Below are positions 27,308 to 36,599 of a stretch of 64,000 bases of DNA, piece after piece. The notes beneath the pieces were generated by a model that was not told where the DNA came from, made no database searches, and saw nothing but the letters and a program-made list of their open reading frames with translations. The translations under genes and the position numbers were made by a program. This DNA comes from Prosthecochloris sp. (GTDB taxonomy: Bacteria; Bacteroidota; Chlorobiia; Chlorobiales; Chlorobiaceae), in contig JADMLA020000008.1 of NCBI GenBank assembly GCA_015482705.2, positions 124,001 to 188,000 of the forward strand. The letters are read 5' to 3'. Position 1 is the stretch's first letter. Every line of letters begins with the position of its first letter.

Positions 27308-28303
27308 ATGGAATCAGTAAACCTTAAAGTTTCAAATGCACCATTCGTTCGTTCGAAAGACTCGATCGAATCGGTCATGTACAATGTCGCCATCGCCCTT
27401 GCGCCAGCAACGGTCATGTCGGTATACCTTTTCGGCATGAAAGCCCTTGTCCTCACGACAGTCTCCATTCTCAGCTGTATAGCTTTCGAGTGGCTCATGG
27501 ACAAGGCGAGAAACAAACCCAACTCCTGCCTCGACGGCAGCGCTCTTGTTACCGGTCTGCTTCTTGCATTGAACGTACCGGCGAATCTGCCGCTCTGGAT
27601 GGTTATCGTCGGTTCATTTATCGCCATTGTGGCAACAAAACATGTGTTCGGAGGGTTGGGCTACAATGTTTTCAACCCGGCGCTTGTCGCCAGGGTGTTC
27701 CTGCTCATTTCGTTTCCTGCAGCGATGACAAGCTGGCCGATGCCTGTCCCCTTTTCTCTTGACATGATGGTGGATATGGAAACCGGAGCCTCACCTCTCG
27801 GCATCCTGAAAACAGACGGTGTTCAAGCCGCGCTCGCCTCACTTTCACTCATGGATGGCTTTTATGGAACGATGACCGGCAGCCTTGGTGAAACGTCAGC
27901 CCTCGCCCTGCTTGCAGGTGCGGCATGGTTATGGTACAAGAAGTACATCACGATGTACATCCCTCTTACCATTATCGGTTCCGTCTTCTTGTTTACCGGT
28001 CTGTTTTATCTGATCGATCCGACAACCTATGCATCTCCGGTTTTCCATATGGTTACGGGTGGATTGATTCTGGGAGCATTTTTCATGGCAACCGACATGG
28101 TTACTTCTCCGCTTTCCATTCGAGGCCAACTGCTTTTCGGACTGGGTTGTGGACTCCTGACGGCCGTAATCCGCCTCTGGGGAGGGTACCCTGAAGGAAT
28201 TTCATTCGCCATACTTATCATGAACTCTTTCGTCCCGCTTATCGACCGCTGGGATCTTAACGACAGAAAAGCACAACAAAACAAGAAGCCGGAAACAAAA
28301 TGA
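27308..28303 (+). CDS. rnfD: Rnf complex membrane subunit RnfD
   Basis: The 331-residue polytopic protein has PFVRSKDSIESVMYNVAIALAP at the N-terminus and about nine membrane segments, as in RnfD/NqrB. The covalent flavin site is expected at METGASPLG (near residue 160), where the usual final Thr of the S/T-G-A-T motif is Ser. GLGYNVFNPALVARVFL is another family block. It overlaps rnfG by four bases. The ApbE needed for flavinylation is encoded at 57.2 kb. Confidence 0.92.
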   Translation: MESVNLKVSNAPFVRSKDSIESVMYNVAIALAPATVMSVYLFGMKALVLTTVSILSCIAFEWLMDKARNKPNSCLDGSALVTGLLLALNVPANLPLWMVIVGSFIAIVATKHVFGGLGYNVFNPALVARVFLLISFPAAMTSWPMPVPFSLDMMVDMETGASPLGILKTDGVQAALASLSLMDGFYGTMTGSLGETSALALLAGAAWLWYKKYITMYIPLTIIGSVFLFTGLFYLIDPTTYASPVFHMVTGGLILGAFFMATDMVTSPLSIRGQLLFGLGCGLLTAVIRLWGGYPEGISFAILIMNSFVPLIDRWDLNDRKAQQNKKPETK

Positions 28304-28845
28304 GACCAATAATTATCCTTACTATTGTCGGTATCCTGAGCGCCACCCTGCTTGCTGTCGTGGAAGACCTCACACGTGAACCTATAGCGGTTGCCAAAGA
28401 GCAGATGAAACGAAAAGCAATCGAACAGATTTTTCCGTTTACCTTTGACAGCCTGAACACGGTTACAACCGAGCAAACGACCTTTTACGAAGCATATAAC
28501 CAGGACAACACGCTCGAAGGTATTGCTGTCGAGACATCTACAGAGGAAGGCTACAGCGGACTTATTGAAATCCTCCTCGGAGTCTCTCCCGAGCAGAAAA
28601 TCCTTGGCTACAAAGTTCTTTATCACCGCGAAACTCCCGGTCTCGGTGATAAGATCGACAAACCTAAATTCAAAGAGCAGTTCAAGGGGCGCACACTTGA
28701 AAACACCAACTGGACGGTCAAAAAGGACGGTGGAGACATCGACGAACTCACTGCCGCAACGATCTCCTCGAAAGCCGTTGCCAATGCTGTCGTCAAAGGC
28801 CTTGAATACATTAACGAGCAATACCCTAAATCTTCAGTAGAATGA
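28300..28845 (+). CDS. rnfG: Rnf complex FMN-binding subunit RnfG
   Basis: The 181-residue protein has one N-terminal membrane segment and a periplasmic FMN-binding domain. Typical blocks are KILGYKVLYHRETPGLGDKI and the flavinylation region IDELTAATISSKAV, in which the standard T-G-A-T reads T-A-A-T; the acceptor Thr is retained. It forms the periplasmic electron path with RnfD. It overlaps rnfD and rnfE by four bases each. Confidence 0.92.
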   Translation: MRPIIILTIVGILSATLLAVVEDLTREPIAVAKEQMKRKAIEQIFPFTFDSLNTVTTEQTTFYEAYNQDNTLEGIAVETSTEEGYSGLIEILLGVSPEQKILGYKVLYHRETPGLGDKIDKPKFKEQFKGRTLENTNWTVKKDGGDIDELTAATISSKAVANAVVKGLEYINEQYPKSSVE

Positions 28846-29447
28846 ACGAAGCGTTAAATATTTTCACCAGAGGGTTTGTCAGAGAAAACCCTGTTACAAA
28901 GATGCTCCTCGGGCTCTGTCCCGTGCTTGCCGTCACAACTTCGGCAGTCAACGGTCTGGGCATGGGACTGGCAACAACATTTGTCCTTCTCGGCTCGAAT
29001 GTTGTCATAGCCCTGGCATCCAAAGCAATACCCAACACTGTCAGAATACCGTCGTTTATTCTGGTTATCGCAACCTTTGTGACCATTGTCGATCTACTGA
29101 TTCAGGCGTTTTCTCCCGAGCTGAACCAGTCGCTCGGCATCTTTATTCCGCTGATCGTGGTAAACTGCATGATTCTCGGCAGAGCTGAAGCGTTTGCCAG
29201 CCGAAACGGTCTCTGGTACTCGATCATCGATGCTATCGGGATGGGGCTCGGCTTTACCTTTGCCCTGCTTCTGCTCTCGATATTCCGTGAAGTCCTCGGT
29301 TCCGGAACGATATTCAATATCCCGCTTGTCGGTGAAGATGCCAGTACGATACTTGTCTTCGCACTGCCTCCCGGCGCATTTGCCGGTCTGGGGCTGATCA
29401 TTGCCGGGCTCAATTCACTTGAAAAGAAAATGGGAGATAAGAAATGA
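28842..29447 (+). CDS. rnfE: Rnf complex membrane subunit RnfE
   Basis: The 201-residue protein has six membrane segments and family blocks NPVTKMLLGLCPVLAVTTSAVNG and IPLIVVNCMILGRAEAFAS, in which the Cys in IVVNC is in the conserved position. RnfE and RnfA form the inverted-symmetry core that carries a metal/Fe-S site. It overlaps rnfA by four bases. Confidence 0.93.
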   Translation: MNEALNIFTRGFVRENPVTKMLLGLCPVLAVTTSAVNGLGMGLATTFVLLGSNVVIALASKAIPNTVRIPSFILVIATFVTIVDLLIQAFSPELNQSLGIFIPLIVVNCMILGRAEAFASRNGLWYSIIDAIGMGLGFTFALLLLSIFREVLGSGTIFNIPLVGEDASTILVFALPPGAFAGLGLIIAGLNSLEKKMGDKK

Positions 29448-30031
29448 ATGAAATATCAGGACTTCTACTTGTCATAGTCAGCGCGATATTTGTCAATAAT
29501 GTCGTTTTTGCCCGTTTTCTCGGCATCTGTCCTTACCTCGGAGTTTCGAGAAAGTTGGATACCGCCCTCGGCATGGGCTTTGCCGTAACCTTCGTAATGA
29601 CTATCGCCACTGCCATCGGGTACGTACTGCATTACGGGATACTGGTGCCTTTCAAAATAGAGTTCATGCAGACGATCATGTTTATCCTCGTGATCGCTTC
29701 TCTTGTTCAGCTTGTTGAAATCGTTCTGAAGAAAGTGAGCAAGTCACTCTACAACTCGCTTGGGATTTTCCTGCCGCTGATTACCACAAACTGTGCTATC
29801 CTCGGTGTTGCCTTGATTGCCATACAGGAAGATTACTCGTTCGTAACCTCCGTGGTATTCGCTTTTTTTTCGGCAATGGGCTTTATCCTCGCCATTCTCC
29901 TGTTTGCAGGTATCAGGGAAAAACTCGAAGAAGCCGACGTACCGAAACCCTTCAAAAACGTCCCGATAGGATTCATTTCAGCAGCGATCCTTTCCCTCGC
30001 CTTCATGGGTTTCTCGGGCTTGGTGAAATAA
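29444..30031 (+). CDS. rnfA: Rnf complex membrane subunit RnfA
   Basis: The 195-residue protein has six membrane segments with NNVVFARFLGICPYLGVS near the start and LPLITTNCAILGVAL near residue 110, the two conserved Cys positions of RnfA. It ends the operon, which has the order rseC-like-B-C-D-G-E-A. A strong hairpin with a T-run follows at 30062-30099. Confidence 0.93.
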   Translation: MNEISGLLLVIVSAIFVNNVVFARFLGICPYLGVSRKLDTALGMGFAVTFVMTIATAIGYVLHYGILVPFKIEFMQTIMFILVIASLVQLVEIVLKKVSKSLYNSLGIFLPLITTNCAILGVALIAIQEDYSFVTSVVFAFFSAMGFILAILLFAGIREKLEEADVPKPFKNVPIGFISAAILSLAFMGFSGLVK

Positions 30032-30061
30032 AGTTTACTGGAACGCAGAACAATAATGAAT

Positions 30062-30104
30062 AAAAGGACCTCTTTCAGAAATCAGGAAGCGGTCCTTTTG
30101 TTTT
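30062..30104. terminator. Bidirectional terminator between rnfA and the GNAT gene
   Basis: AAAAGGACC (30062-30070) pairs with GGTCCTTTT (30091-30099), giving a stem flanked by A and T runs on both sides. It suits rnfA on the plus strand and the converging GNAT gene on the minus strand, whose stop codon lies inside the loop. Confidence 0.8.
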
Positions 30105-30714
30105 GGGTTTGAACATTCAGTTCCATTGTCGTAGAGCCACCAAACCCCAAAAGCCATCGTAAATAAGGAAACCGTTGAGTCCCGACAGCTCCGAAGCCGA
30201 CACGTTCATATAATTTCTTGGCTTTTGGATTGGTATCGATAACATCGAGACGAACCTTTTCGTACTTGTTTTTTTCTGCATAAACGACCAATTCATCCAG
30301 CAGCTTTCCGCCGATCCCCACGCCCCGAAAATCACGATGAACGGCGATACCATCCATCAGCAGCACTCCCTTTTCGGATGTTCTCTCATAGAAACTGAAT
30401 ATCACAGCAGCCCAACTACCCGCGACAAATCCCAGCAAAGAAATCAGCTCCTCATACGTCATTCCCCCGGTAAACGAACCTTTTACGGTGTGAAAGCCTG
30501 CAATTCCCACAAGTTTGTCGCCAGCAATGGCAACGAAAGCATGGTCACGCTGAAAACAACGCTTCAGGAGAGACCGTCGTATTTTTTTGGAGCGAACAGC
30601 GACCTTGAACTTTTGACCAAAAGCTTCGTCATAAAGAGTAGCTGCGCATTCACGATGTACCTCGGGCAATCCCTGCTGAAATATCAATCCGTCAAGATGC
30701 ATTACAGAAGTCAT
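30082..30714 (-). CDS. GNAT family N-acetyltransferase
   Basis: This 210-residue protein has an acetyl-CoA binding motif A (DGIAVHRDFRGVGIGGKLLDEL, with R-G-V-G-I-G) and motif B (DTNPKAKKLYERVGF). The N-terminal region forms the usual variable acceptor-binding half. No neighbour hints at the substrate. The gene converges on rnfA and shares a terminator. Confidence 0.8.
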   Translation of the reverse strand: MTSVMHLDGLIFQQGLPEVHRECAATLYDEAFGQKFKVAVRSKKIRRSLLKRCFQRDHAFVAIAGDKLVGIAGFHTVKGSFTGGMTYEELISLLGFVAGSWAAVIFSFYERTSEKGVLLMDGIAVHRDFRGVGIGGKLLDELVVYAEKNKYEKVRLDVIDTNPKAKKLYERVGFGAVGTQRFPYLRWLLGFGGSTTMELNVQTQNKRTAS

Positions 30715-30797
30715 AAAGTTCCAATCCTAAAGATGCCGCCTCTCTGATCTCGTACCGAAAATTTTGTACGTTCTTTTCCATCAGAAGACATTCTTGA

Positions 30798-31292
30798 TCA
30801 GCGCTTTTTAACGCTCATGCAGATTTCAATAATGTGATGCTTTTCAGGATGCTCTTCAGGGTTGTTCAGATAGATCTCATAACTCGGTCTCGACATATCC
30901 ACCATCTCCTGACCGTCTTCCTGTATCCACTCTGCCAGCATCTCCCATGCCATACCATATTCCTCGGGACCTTCCAGTTCAGCATCCATGACAACATAAC
31001 GTCCTCCGGGAAGAACGTTTCTTTGAATATCACCGTCAACCTCGGCGCCAGCGGGGATGCTCATGCAGCATTGGAGCGTCAGTTCGTCAGGAGGAGTTGT
31101 TTCAGGATCATCCTGGTATGCCGATAAAAAAACCGTTTCAGGCCCCATAAATCCTTTCGGAGCTGCCCATTCCCCAAGCTTGTCGAACAGGTTCGCAAAA
31201 ACCTGTGCATTGCCAACATAGTTACCTGTAAAGGATACACATGCCACATCCCTTTCGGCCAATTCCTTGATTTGCGGCTTTTCGTTTTTCAT
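30798..31292 (-). CDS. GyrI-like small-molecule-binding domain protein
   Basis: The 164-residue protein resembles the AraC effector-binding/GyrI (SbmC) domain: PQIKELAERDVACVSFTGNY at the start, a central DELTLQCCMSIPAGAEVDG, the LPGGRYVVMDAELEGPEEYG block and SRPSYEIYLNNPEEHPEKHHIIEICMSVKK at the end. There is no DNA-binding domain. Such stand-alone domains bind or hydrolyse small hydrophobic compounds. A GGAGG ribosome site lies correctly before the ATG. Confidence 0.8.
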   Translation of the reverse strand: MKNEKPQIKELAERDVACVSFTGNYVGNAQVFANLFDKLGEWAAPKGFMGPETVFLSAYQDDPETTPPDELTLQCCMSIPAGAEVDGDIQRNVLPGGRYVVMDAELEGPEEYGMAWEMLAEWIQEDGQEMVDMSRPSYEIYLNNPEEHPEKHHIIEICMSVKKR

Positions 31293-31341
31293 GATACCTC
31301 CTTGTCTTGAATTAATCCGATGTGAGCTTCAATGGTACAGA

Positions 31342-32055
31342 TCATTTTTCAGCCGATACCTCCTGTTCCGAATAAGCTTCAATTGCCTTCTCCAATACCT
31401 TTCTCGCCTCTTCTTCGTCAGCGATACCGCCTGATTCCATAACTCCGGTTCCCTTGTAATTTGAAAACCAGAGATCAAGAATATGAAGAACCCCCCTATA
31501 GCGGTCCTCCATTTCCTCAAGCGACCCGATGTCTGCAAAATGAGAATTTTGCATCACTGCAATCAGTTTATCATCCTGTTCACCTCCATCGAGCATTTTC
31601 AATATACCGATGAGTCTTGCTTGTACAACCGTACCTCTTGACACTGCAGGCCCGAGAACGATAACGTCCAACGGATCACCATCCCCGCCATGTTCTTCAG
31701 AGAGCAGTGTTCGCGGTACCATTCCATAATTACCCGGATAGCCGAGGTAGTTCACAATACGCGGTTTTTCTTCTCTGAATTCCCACTCGAGATTTCCACT
31801 TTCCTTGTCAACCTCCCATTTCTCAGAGGTACCCGCAGGGATTTCAACAACAACCTGTATATCGCCATGTTCTGTTTCGGGTTTGTAATCAGAATAAAAA
31901 TTTTTATCCCCAACCAGCATGTATTGACCATTCCGGCTCAAACCTGGGGCATGATCCTGAACACGGCCCTGCCGTTGAGGATTTCCACAACTTACAAGAT
32001 AAATCAACAAAAAAGCTGGCCAACCCTGTGAAAAGAAAAAACGGCACAATCTCAC
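31342..32055 (-). CDS. ppa: Exported inorganic pyrophosphatase (probable lipoprotein)
   Basis: The 237-residue frame starts at GTG (32055); a stop codon lies just upstream. The N-terminus RLCRFFFSQGWPAFLLIYLVSC ends in a lipobox-like VSCG, so the enzyme is probably anchored outside the cytoplasm. The catalytic domain is a family I soluble pyrophosphatase with the signature GDGDPLDVIVLG and NYLGYPGNYGMVP. Family I enzymes are normally cytosolic. Here export fits the neighbouring TonB receptor and phytase, which also release phosphate outside the cytoplasm. Confidence 0.85.
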   Translation of the reverse strand: MRLCRFFFSQGWPAFLLIYLVSCGNPQRQGRVQDHAPGLSRNGQYMLVGDKNFYSDYKPETEHGDIQVVVEIPAGTSEKWEVDKESGNLEWEFREEKPRIVNYLGYPGNYGMVPRTLLSEEHGGDGDPLDVIVLGPAVSRGTVVQARLIGILKMLDGGEQDDKLIAVMQNSHFADIGSLEEMEDRYRGVLHILDLWFSNYKGTGVMESGGIADEEEARKVLEKAIEAYSEQEVSAEK

Positions 32056-32480
32056 AGCACTTTTTGGTTATAGCGTTTAAAACAGGCACATCATCTCAAT
32101 GGAACGTCTATTTATCACCATGAGAGATTCAAGAGCATGGCGATAAAAACCGGAACGTAGACAGAGTATATGAGTATTTTGACCACCGCTCAACGAAGCG
32201 ATTGAAACGCTGAATGAATAATAAAAAATGCCAAAAAAAGAAAACGATTCCTCTCTGAAACCAAAGGTTTTGTAACGAAAATTTTTCATCATTTGCCGCT
32301 GGCAATCACATGGCCCCATATGAAGAGTTAATCTCATTTTACGATTTCACAATCCCTTAACGCTTCCTTTGCATAATTGTTACAAGGGAATATTTGCTGG
32401 AATATCCAAAAGAGATATTCTATTTGCGTCAAGAAATCCTCTCCTCTCTTCAGGGTTCTCCAATTCAAAAAAGCAGCATA
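32056..32480. other. Intergenic region between ppa and the TonB receptor
   Basis: This region of about 425 bases separates two divergent genes and holds a copy of the dispersed repeat (32105-32232). The remaining part toward the receptor is AT-rich and should contain both promoters, but no clear -35/-10 pair stands out. An open frame continues upstream of the receptor start to 32394 but adds no signal peptide. Confidence 0.5.
32105..32232. repeat. Dispersed repeat, copy 2
   Basis: About 128 bases align with the insertion in riboswitch 1 (5520-5657), in the same orientation, sharing the blocks ATGAGAGATTCAAG, AAACCGGA, ACCGCTCAACGAAGCGATTG and AAACGCTGAAT. Its terminal inverted repeat is less clear than in copy 1. 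It lies in the ppa/TonB-receptor intergenic region. Confidence 0.7.
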
Positions 32481-35255
32481 ATGAAAGATTTATTGACATT
32501 TTTTTTCTCCTGCGTGATTGCAGTAACATGCTATGGATTCATAGGCCCCGACATTACACATGCTAAAACGCCAGGATCGGCTTCCGGCACGACAGTAACC
32601 GGCCTTGTCGTTGACGACGTTGACGGTCTCCCTCTTCCTGGAGTGAACATCTCCATCAGGGGAACATCAAAAGGAGCTGTCACCGGTCAGGACGGCCGTT
32701 ACCGAGTGGACAATGTTTCAGGCACTACTGCAATTGTTGAAGCCTCATATATAGGTTACGTAAAAGGAGAATATCCGATAACCCTCGCTCCCGGCAAAGC
32801 CGTAACAAAGAATCTACGACTGAACCCCGGCGTAGTGATGAGTGAGGAGATAACCGTTGTTGGTGAAATTCTTAAGGGCCAGGCAAAGGCGTTGAACCAG
32901 CAGAAAAACGACATCAACGTCACCAATGTCGTTGCTTCCGATCAGATCGGTAAATTTCCGGACTCTAATGTGGGTGATGCCCTGAAAAGAATTCCGGGTA
33001 TAAGCGTTTTCAACGACCAGGGTGAAGCACGTTTCGGCCATATTCGCGGAACTGAACCCCGCTTCAACTCCGTAACGGTCAACGGCGAACGGATTCCTTC
33101 GGCAGAAGCTGAGAACAGAACGATTCAGCTCGATCTCATCCCGGCCGACATGATCCAGACCATCGAGGTCACCAAAGTATTGACACCTGATATGGATGCC
33201 GATGCAATCGGCGGTTCGATCAATCTTGTCACCAAGGTCCCTACTGAAGAAAGAATCTCTCTTTCAGCAGGAGGAGGTTCGAACTTCCTCGATGAAACCG
33301 GCGGTGGACGCTACCAGTTCGGAGGCACATATGGTAACCGCTTTGCCAACGACAAACTCGGAGTGCTCTTCAGCCTCTCTTACGATAATAACGACTTCGG
33401 TTCCGACAACATCGAAGCGGAATGGGATGCCGGAGACGACGGAATGGAAGGCATCAAGGAGTTCCAGGAAAGGAAATATGACGTCCAACGTATCCGCAAA
33501 AGTTTTTCAGGAGCACTCGACTATCGCTTCAACGAAAACCATGTCCTTACATTCAATGGTATTTATAACTGGAGAGAAGACTACGAAAACCGCTTCCGAA
33601 CCAAGTACAAAGATCTCGATGAAGATCTCGCCACGATAGAACGAGAGACGAAAGGCGGTACGGAAAAAGATGCCCGCCTCGAGGACCAGAGAACGATGTC
33701 GTTCACACTAGGCGGCGAACATGATTTCGGCAAGCTCGATCTGGACTGGCAGGCAGCATATTCAAAAGCTTCGGAAGATCGCCCGAATGAACGATATATC
33801 AACTTCAGAGCCAAGAACCAACCGTTTACCACCGACATCAGCGACCCTGAAAATCCATTTGTAACGATCCCGAATCCCGATGTATCGGACGGCATGACCG
33901 ACAGCGAAGACTGGCAGCTCAAAGAACTTACCGAAGAACATCAGTATACCGAGGATATCGATAAGAATTTCGCACTGAATTTCCATTATGACGCCACCGA
34001 CGCGCTCGAGTTAAAATTCGGAGGCAAAATCCGGGACAAGAAAAAAAAGCGCGATAACGATTTCTACGAATACGAGCCGGTTGACGAGGAAGCTTTCCGC
34101 GATGACGTTTTTGCCAACCTGGAAGATGAAACCAAGGATCATTTCCTGCCGGGTGACAAATACAAGTCTGGCGTCTTTGTTTCAAATGAGTTTCTCGGTG
34201 ATCTTGACCTGGAAAACGGTGATTTCAACAAGAAACTCGTAAAAGAAGAGCTTGCCGGAAACTTCGACGCAAAGGAACAGATCAAAGCCGTCTATGCGAT
34301 GGCGACCTGGGACATCAGCGATAAAACAACGCTGCTTGGAGGCGCAAGGCTCGAGCACACCCATAATGAATACAACGCCTTCAAATACTTTGCCGAGGAA
34401 GACTCGCTTGCCACTGTAGAAGGCAACCCGTCTGATTACACCAACGTTTTGCCTTATATCCACCTGCGTCACAAAATCGATGACCTAACCAATATCAAGC
34501 TCGCCTATACGCACAGCCTTGCAAGGCCAAACTATTTTGACCTTGCGCCGTACCAGGAAATCGTTGCGGAAGATGAGGAAATTAAAATAGGTAATCCGGC
34601 GCTTGAACCGACCCTCTCGAAAAACATCGACCTGATGATAGAGCACTATCTGAGCGATGTCGGTATTCTATCCGCCGGTGTTTTCTACAAGTCGATCAGC
34701 GACTTTATCATAACCAAAAAAGAAAATGTCGACTATTCGGGAGACACGTTCGAGCAGTTCCAGCCCGTCAATGCAGGAGACGGATCACTCATGGGCATAG
34801 AAACCGCTGCACAATTCCAGCTACCTTTCATCCCCGGTCTCGGACTGTATCTGAACTATACCTACACCTACTCCGAAATCGACAACTTCGACATCGAGAG
34901 ACGTGAAAACGATGACCTGCCCTTGCCGGGCAGCCCTGAGCACACGGCAAACGCATCGATCGCTTATGAGAACGGTCCGTTCAATATCCGCCTCTCGGGA
35001 AATTATCATAGCGACTTCATTGACGCGGAAGAAGGATCGATCGGTGAAAACAAGTGGGAGGATCGTTACTACGACAGTTCCTTCACCCTCGACCTCAATG
35101 GCGGCTATCGAGTGAGCGACATCGTACAGCTCTACTTCGAGGTCAGTAACCTGACAAATCAGCCACTGCGCTTCTACCAGGGGGAAAAACAGTATGTCGC
35201 ACAGGAAGAGTGGTATGACAGAAGATTCCTGGTTGGCCTCAAGGCTGATTTCTAA
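32481..35255 (+). CDS. TonB-dependent receptor with carboxypeptidase-like N-terminal domain, linked to phytase
   Basis: The ATG at 32481 gives 924 residues with a signal peptide (LLTFFFSCVIAVTCYGFIG). A carboxypeptidase-regulatory-like beta-sandwich follows (VTGLVVDDVDGLPLPGVNIS), then a plug (KFPDSNVGDALKRIPGISVF, RGTEPRFNSVTVNGERI) and a large barrel ending in KADF. The plug matches the Xanthomonas/Caulobacter-type TonB receptor subfamily. The next gene is a phytase, and receptors of this type are known neighbours of beta-propeller phytases in aquatic bacteria, so phytate or inositol phosphates are the likely ligand (inference). Confidence 0.85.
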   Translation: MKDLLTFFFSCVIAVTCYGFIGPDITHAKTPGSASGTTVTGLVVDDVDGLPLPGVNISIRGTSKGAVTGQDGRYRVDNVSGTTAIVEASYIGYVKGEYPITLAPGKAVTKNLRLNPGVVMSEEITVVGEILKGQAKALNQQKNDINVTNVVASDQIGKFPDSNVGDALKRIPGISVFNDQGEARFGHIRGTEPRFNSVTVNGERIPSAEAENRTIQLDLIPADMIQTIEVTKVLTPDMDADAIGGSINLVTKVPTEERISLSAGGGSNFLDETGGGRYQFGGTYGNRFANDKLGVLFSLSYDNNDFGSDNIEAEWDAGDDGMEGIKEFQERKYDVQRIRKSFSGALDYRFNENHVLTFNGIYNWREDYENRFRTKYKDLDEDLATIERETKGGTEKDARLEDQRTMSFTLGGEHDFGKLDLDWQAAYSKASEDRPNERYINFRAKNQPFTTDISDPENPFVTIPNPDVSDGMTDSEDWQLKELTEEHQYTEDIDKNFALNFHYDATDALELKFGGKIRDKKKKRDNDFYEYEPVDEEAFRDDVFANLEDETKDHFLPGDKYKSGVFVSNEFLGDLDLENGDFNKKLVKEELAGNFDAKEQIKAVYAMATWDISDKTTLLGGARLEHTHNEYNAFKYFAEEDSLATVEGNPSDYTNVLPYIHLRHKIDDLTNIKLAYTHSLARPNYFDLAPYQEIVAEDEEIKIGNPALEPTLSKNIDLMIEHYLSDVGILSAGVFYKSISDFIITKKENVDYSGDTFEQFQPVNAGDGSLMGIETAAQFQLPFIPGLGLYLNYTYTYSEIDNFDIERRENDDLPLPGSPEHTANASIAYENGPFNIRLSGNYHSDFIDAEEGSIGENKWEDRYYDSSFTLDLNGGYRVSDIVQLYFEVSNLTNQPLRFYQGEKQYVAQEEWYDRRFLVGLKADF

Positions 35256-35275
35256 GCAAAAGTGTTTTTTCCCGA

Positions 35276-35315
35276 AAAGGGCTGAACGTTCTGACAAGGT
35301 TCAGCCCTTTTCTTT
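35276..35315 (+). terminator. Terminator or attenuator between the TonB receptor and phytase genes
   Basis: AAAAGGGCTGAAC (35276-35288) pairs with GTTCAGCCCTTTT (35300-35312) across an 11-base loop, with a short T-rich tail. It lies in the 87-base gap, so phytase expression is probably lower than, or separate from, that of the receptor. Confidence 0.8.
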
Positions 35316-35342
35316 CATCAACCGACAAGAGAGGAAACAGCG

Positions 35343-36395
35343 ATGATGAAGAGGGTGGCACTTGCCCTTACACCACTGACGGTATTTGGCAGCATGCTCG
35401 TCTCCTGCCACAGCAACTCAGAACAAATGATCGAACCTTTGGCCGTTACCGATCCTGTTCGCCATGACAGTGAAGACCCCGCCATATGGGTCAACAGGAA
35501 AAACCCCGCAGAAAGCCTTGTGCTCGCGACGGACAAGGACAAAGACGGTGCCTTGTGTGTATTTGATCTTACAGGCAAGATGATTCAAGAAAAAAACATC
35601 ACAGGGCTTGCAAGACCGAACAATGTCGATGTCGGCTACGGCTTCTCTCTGAACGGAAACAGTATCGATATCGCTGTTGTCACTGAACGTCTCGAGAACC
35701 GGATACGGATATTCCTTTTACCCGACATGACCCCAATAGATAACGGAGGCCTCCCTGTTTTCGAAGGGGAAGAACAAAACGCTCCGATGGGCATCGCACT
35801 CTACAAAAGACCTTCGGACGGAAAAATGTATGCCGTAGTCAGCCGCAAAGAAGGACCGACCGACGGAACATATCTCTGGCAGTACCTTCTCGAAGAGAGT
35901 ACCGGCGGATGTATTACCGGTCGAAAAGTAAGGGAATTCGGAAAATGGAGCGGCCATCAGGAAATCGAAGCGGTTGCCGTCGATCATGAACTGGGTTACC
36001 TTTATTATTCCGATGAAGGCGTCGGGGTGAGAAAATATCATGCCGACCCGGAAGCCCGTGATGCAAACAACGAACTTGCCTTGTTTGCGACAAGTGGTTT
36101 CAAGGAAGATCACGAAGGGATAACTATCTGGAATATCGCTGAGACCGAAGGCTTTATCATCGTCTCGGATCAGGCTGCCGGAAAACTGAGGTTTTACCCG
36201 AGAAACGGCAAGAGCATGAACAAACCGCATGAGCACGAACTCCTCGCTGTTGTCAGAACACAGGCAAAGGAAACCGATGGGATAGCCGCTGCCGCCGATC
36301 TCGTAACAGCCGACTACCCTTGCGGTATCATTGTTGTTATGTCAGACGATAAAACCTATCACTACTACTCCTTGAAAGATATCCTCAGTCACTAA
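35343..36395 (+). CDS. Beta-propeller 3-phytase, lipoprotein
   Basis: The 350-residue protein has a lipobox (LVSC, Cys22). The mature part has the beta-propeller phytase landmarks: HDSEDPAIWVNRKNP, VLATDKDKDGALCVFDL, RPNNVDVGYGF, EAVAVDHELGYLYYSDEGVG and EDHEGITIW. This family releases phosphate from phytate with calcium at neutral to alkaline pH. Two Met codons begin the frame and a GAGG ribosome site lies 8 bases upstream. With the upstream receptor and the exported pyrophosphatase it forms a phosphorus-acquisition group. Confidence 0.9.
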   Translation: MMKRVALALTPLTVFGSMLVSCHSNSEQMIEPLAVTDPVRHDSEDPAIWVNRKNPAESLVLATDKDKDGALCVFDLTGKMIQEKNITGLARPNNVDVGYGFSLNGNSIDIAVVTERLENRIRIFLLPDMTPIDNGGLPVFEGEEQNAPMGIALYKRPSDGKMYAVVSRKEGPTDGTYLWQYLLEESTGGCITGRKVREFGKWSGHQEIEAVAVDHELGYLYYSDEGVGVRKYHADPEARDANNELALFATSGFKEDHEGITIWNIAETEGFIIVSDQAAGKLRFYPRNGKSMNKPHEHELLAVVRTQAKETDGIAAAADLVTADYPCGIIVVMSDDKTYHYYSLKDILSH

Positions 36396-36576
36396 ACCAT
36401 TGTGACGACGATAGGGCTTGCCCATACTTCATCACACCATATTTTTGGCCGTCAAGCGCATGCTTGTGATCCGCTGCCTGTCCGTGACCTGAAACCGATT
36501 CAGAAACTGATGTTTTTTCATGATTTTCATGACGACACCCAACCATACACCAGCCGTAAATCATGATTCTCAACAT
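36385..36576 (-). CDS. Possible small lipoprotein (low confidence)
   Basis: A 63-codon frame overlaps the phytase end by eleven bases on the opposite strand. Its N-terminus has a short hydrophobic part with two Cys (YGWCMVGC), then a polar, His-rich stretch (DHKHALDGQKYGVMKYGQ). I do not recognise it. The composition could fit a tiny secreted metal-binding protein, but it may be a chance frame; there is no strong ribosome site. Confidence 0.25.
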   Translation of the reverse strand: MLRIMIYGWCMVGCRHENHEKTSVSESVSGHGQAADHKHALDGQKYGVMKYGQALSSSQWFSD

Positions 36577-36599
36577 CTAATGACAGTAATTACAAGTGC

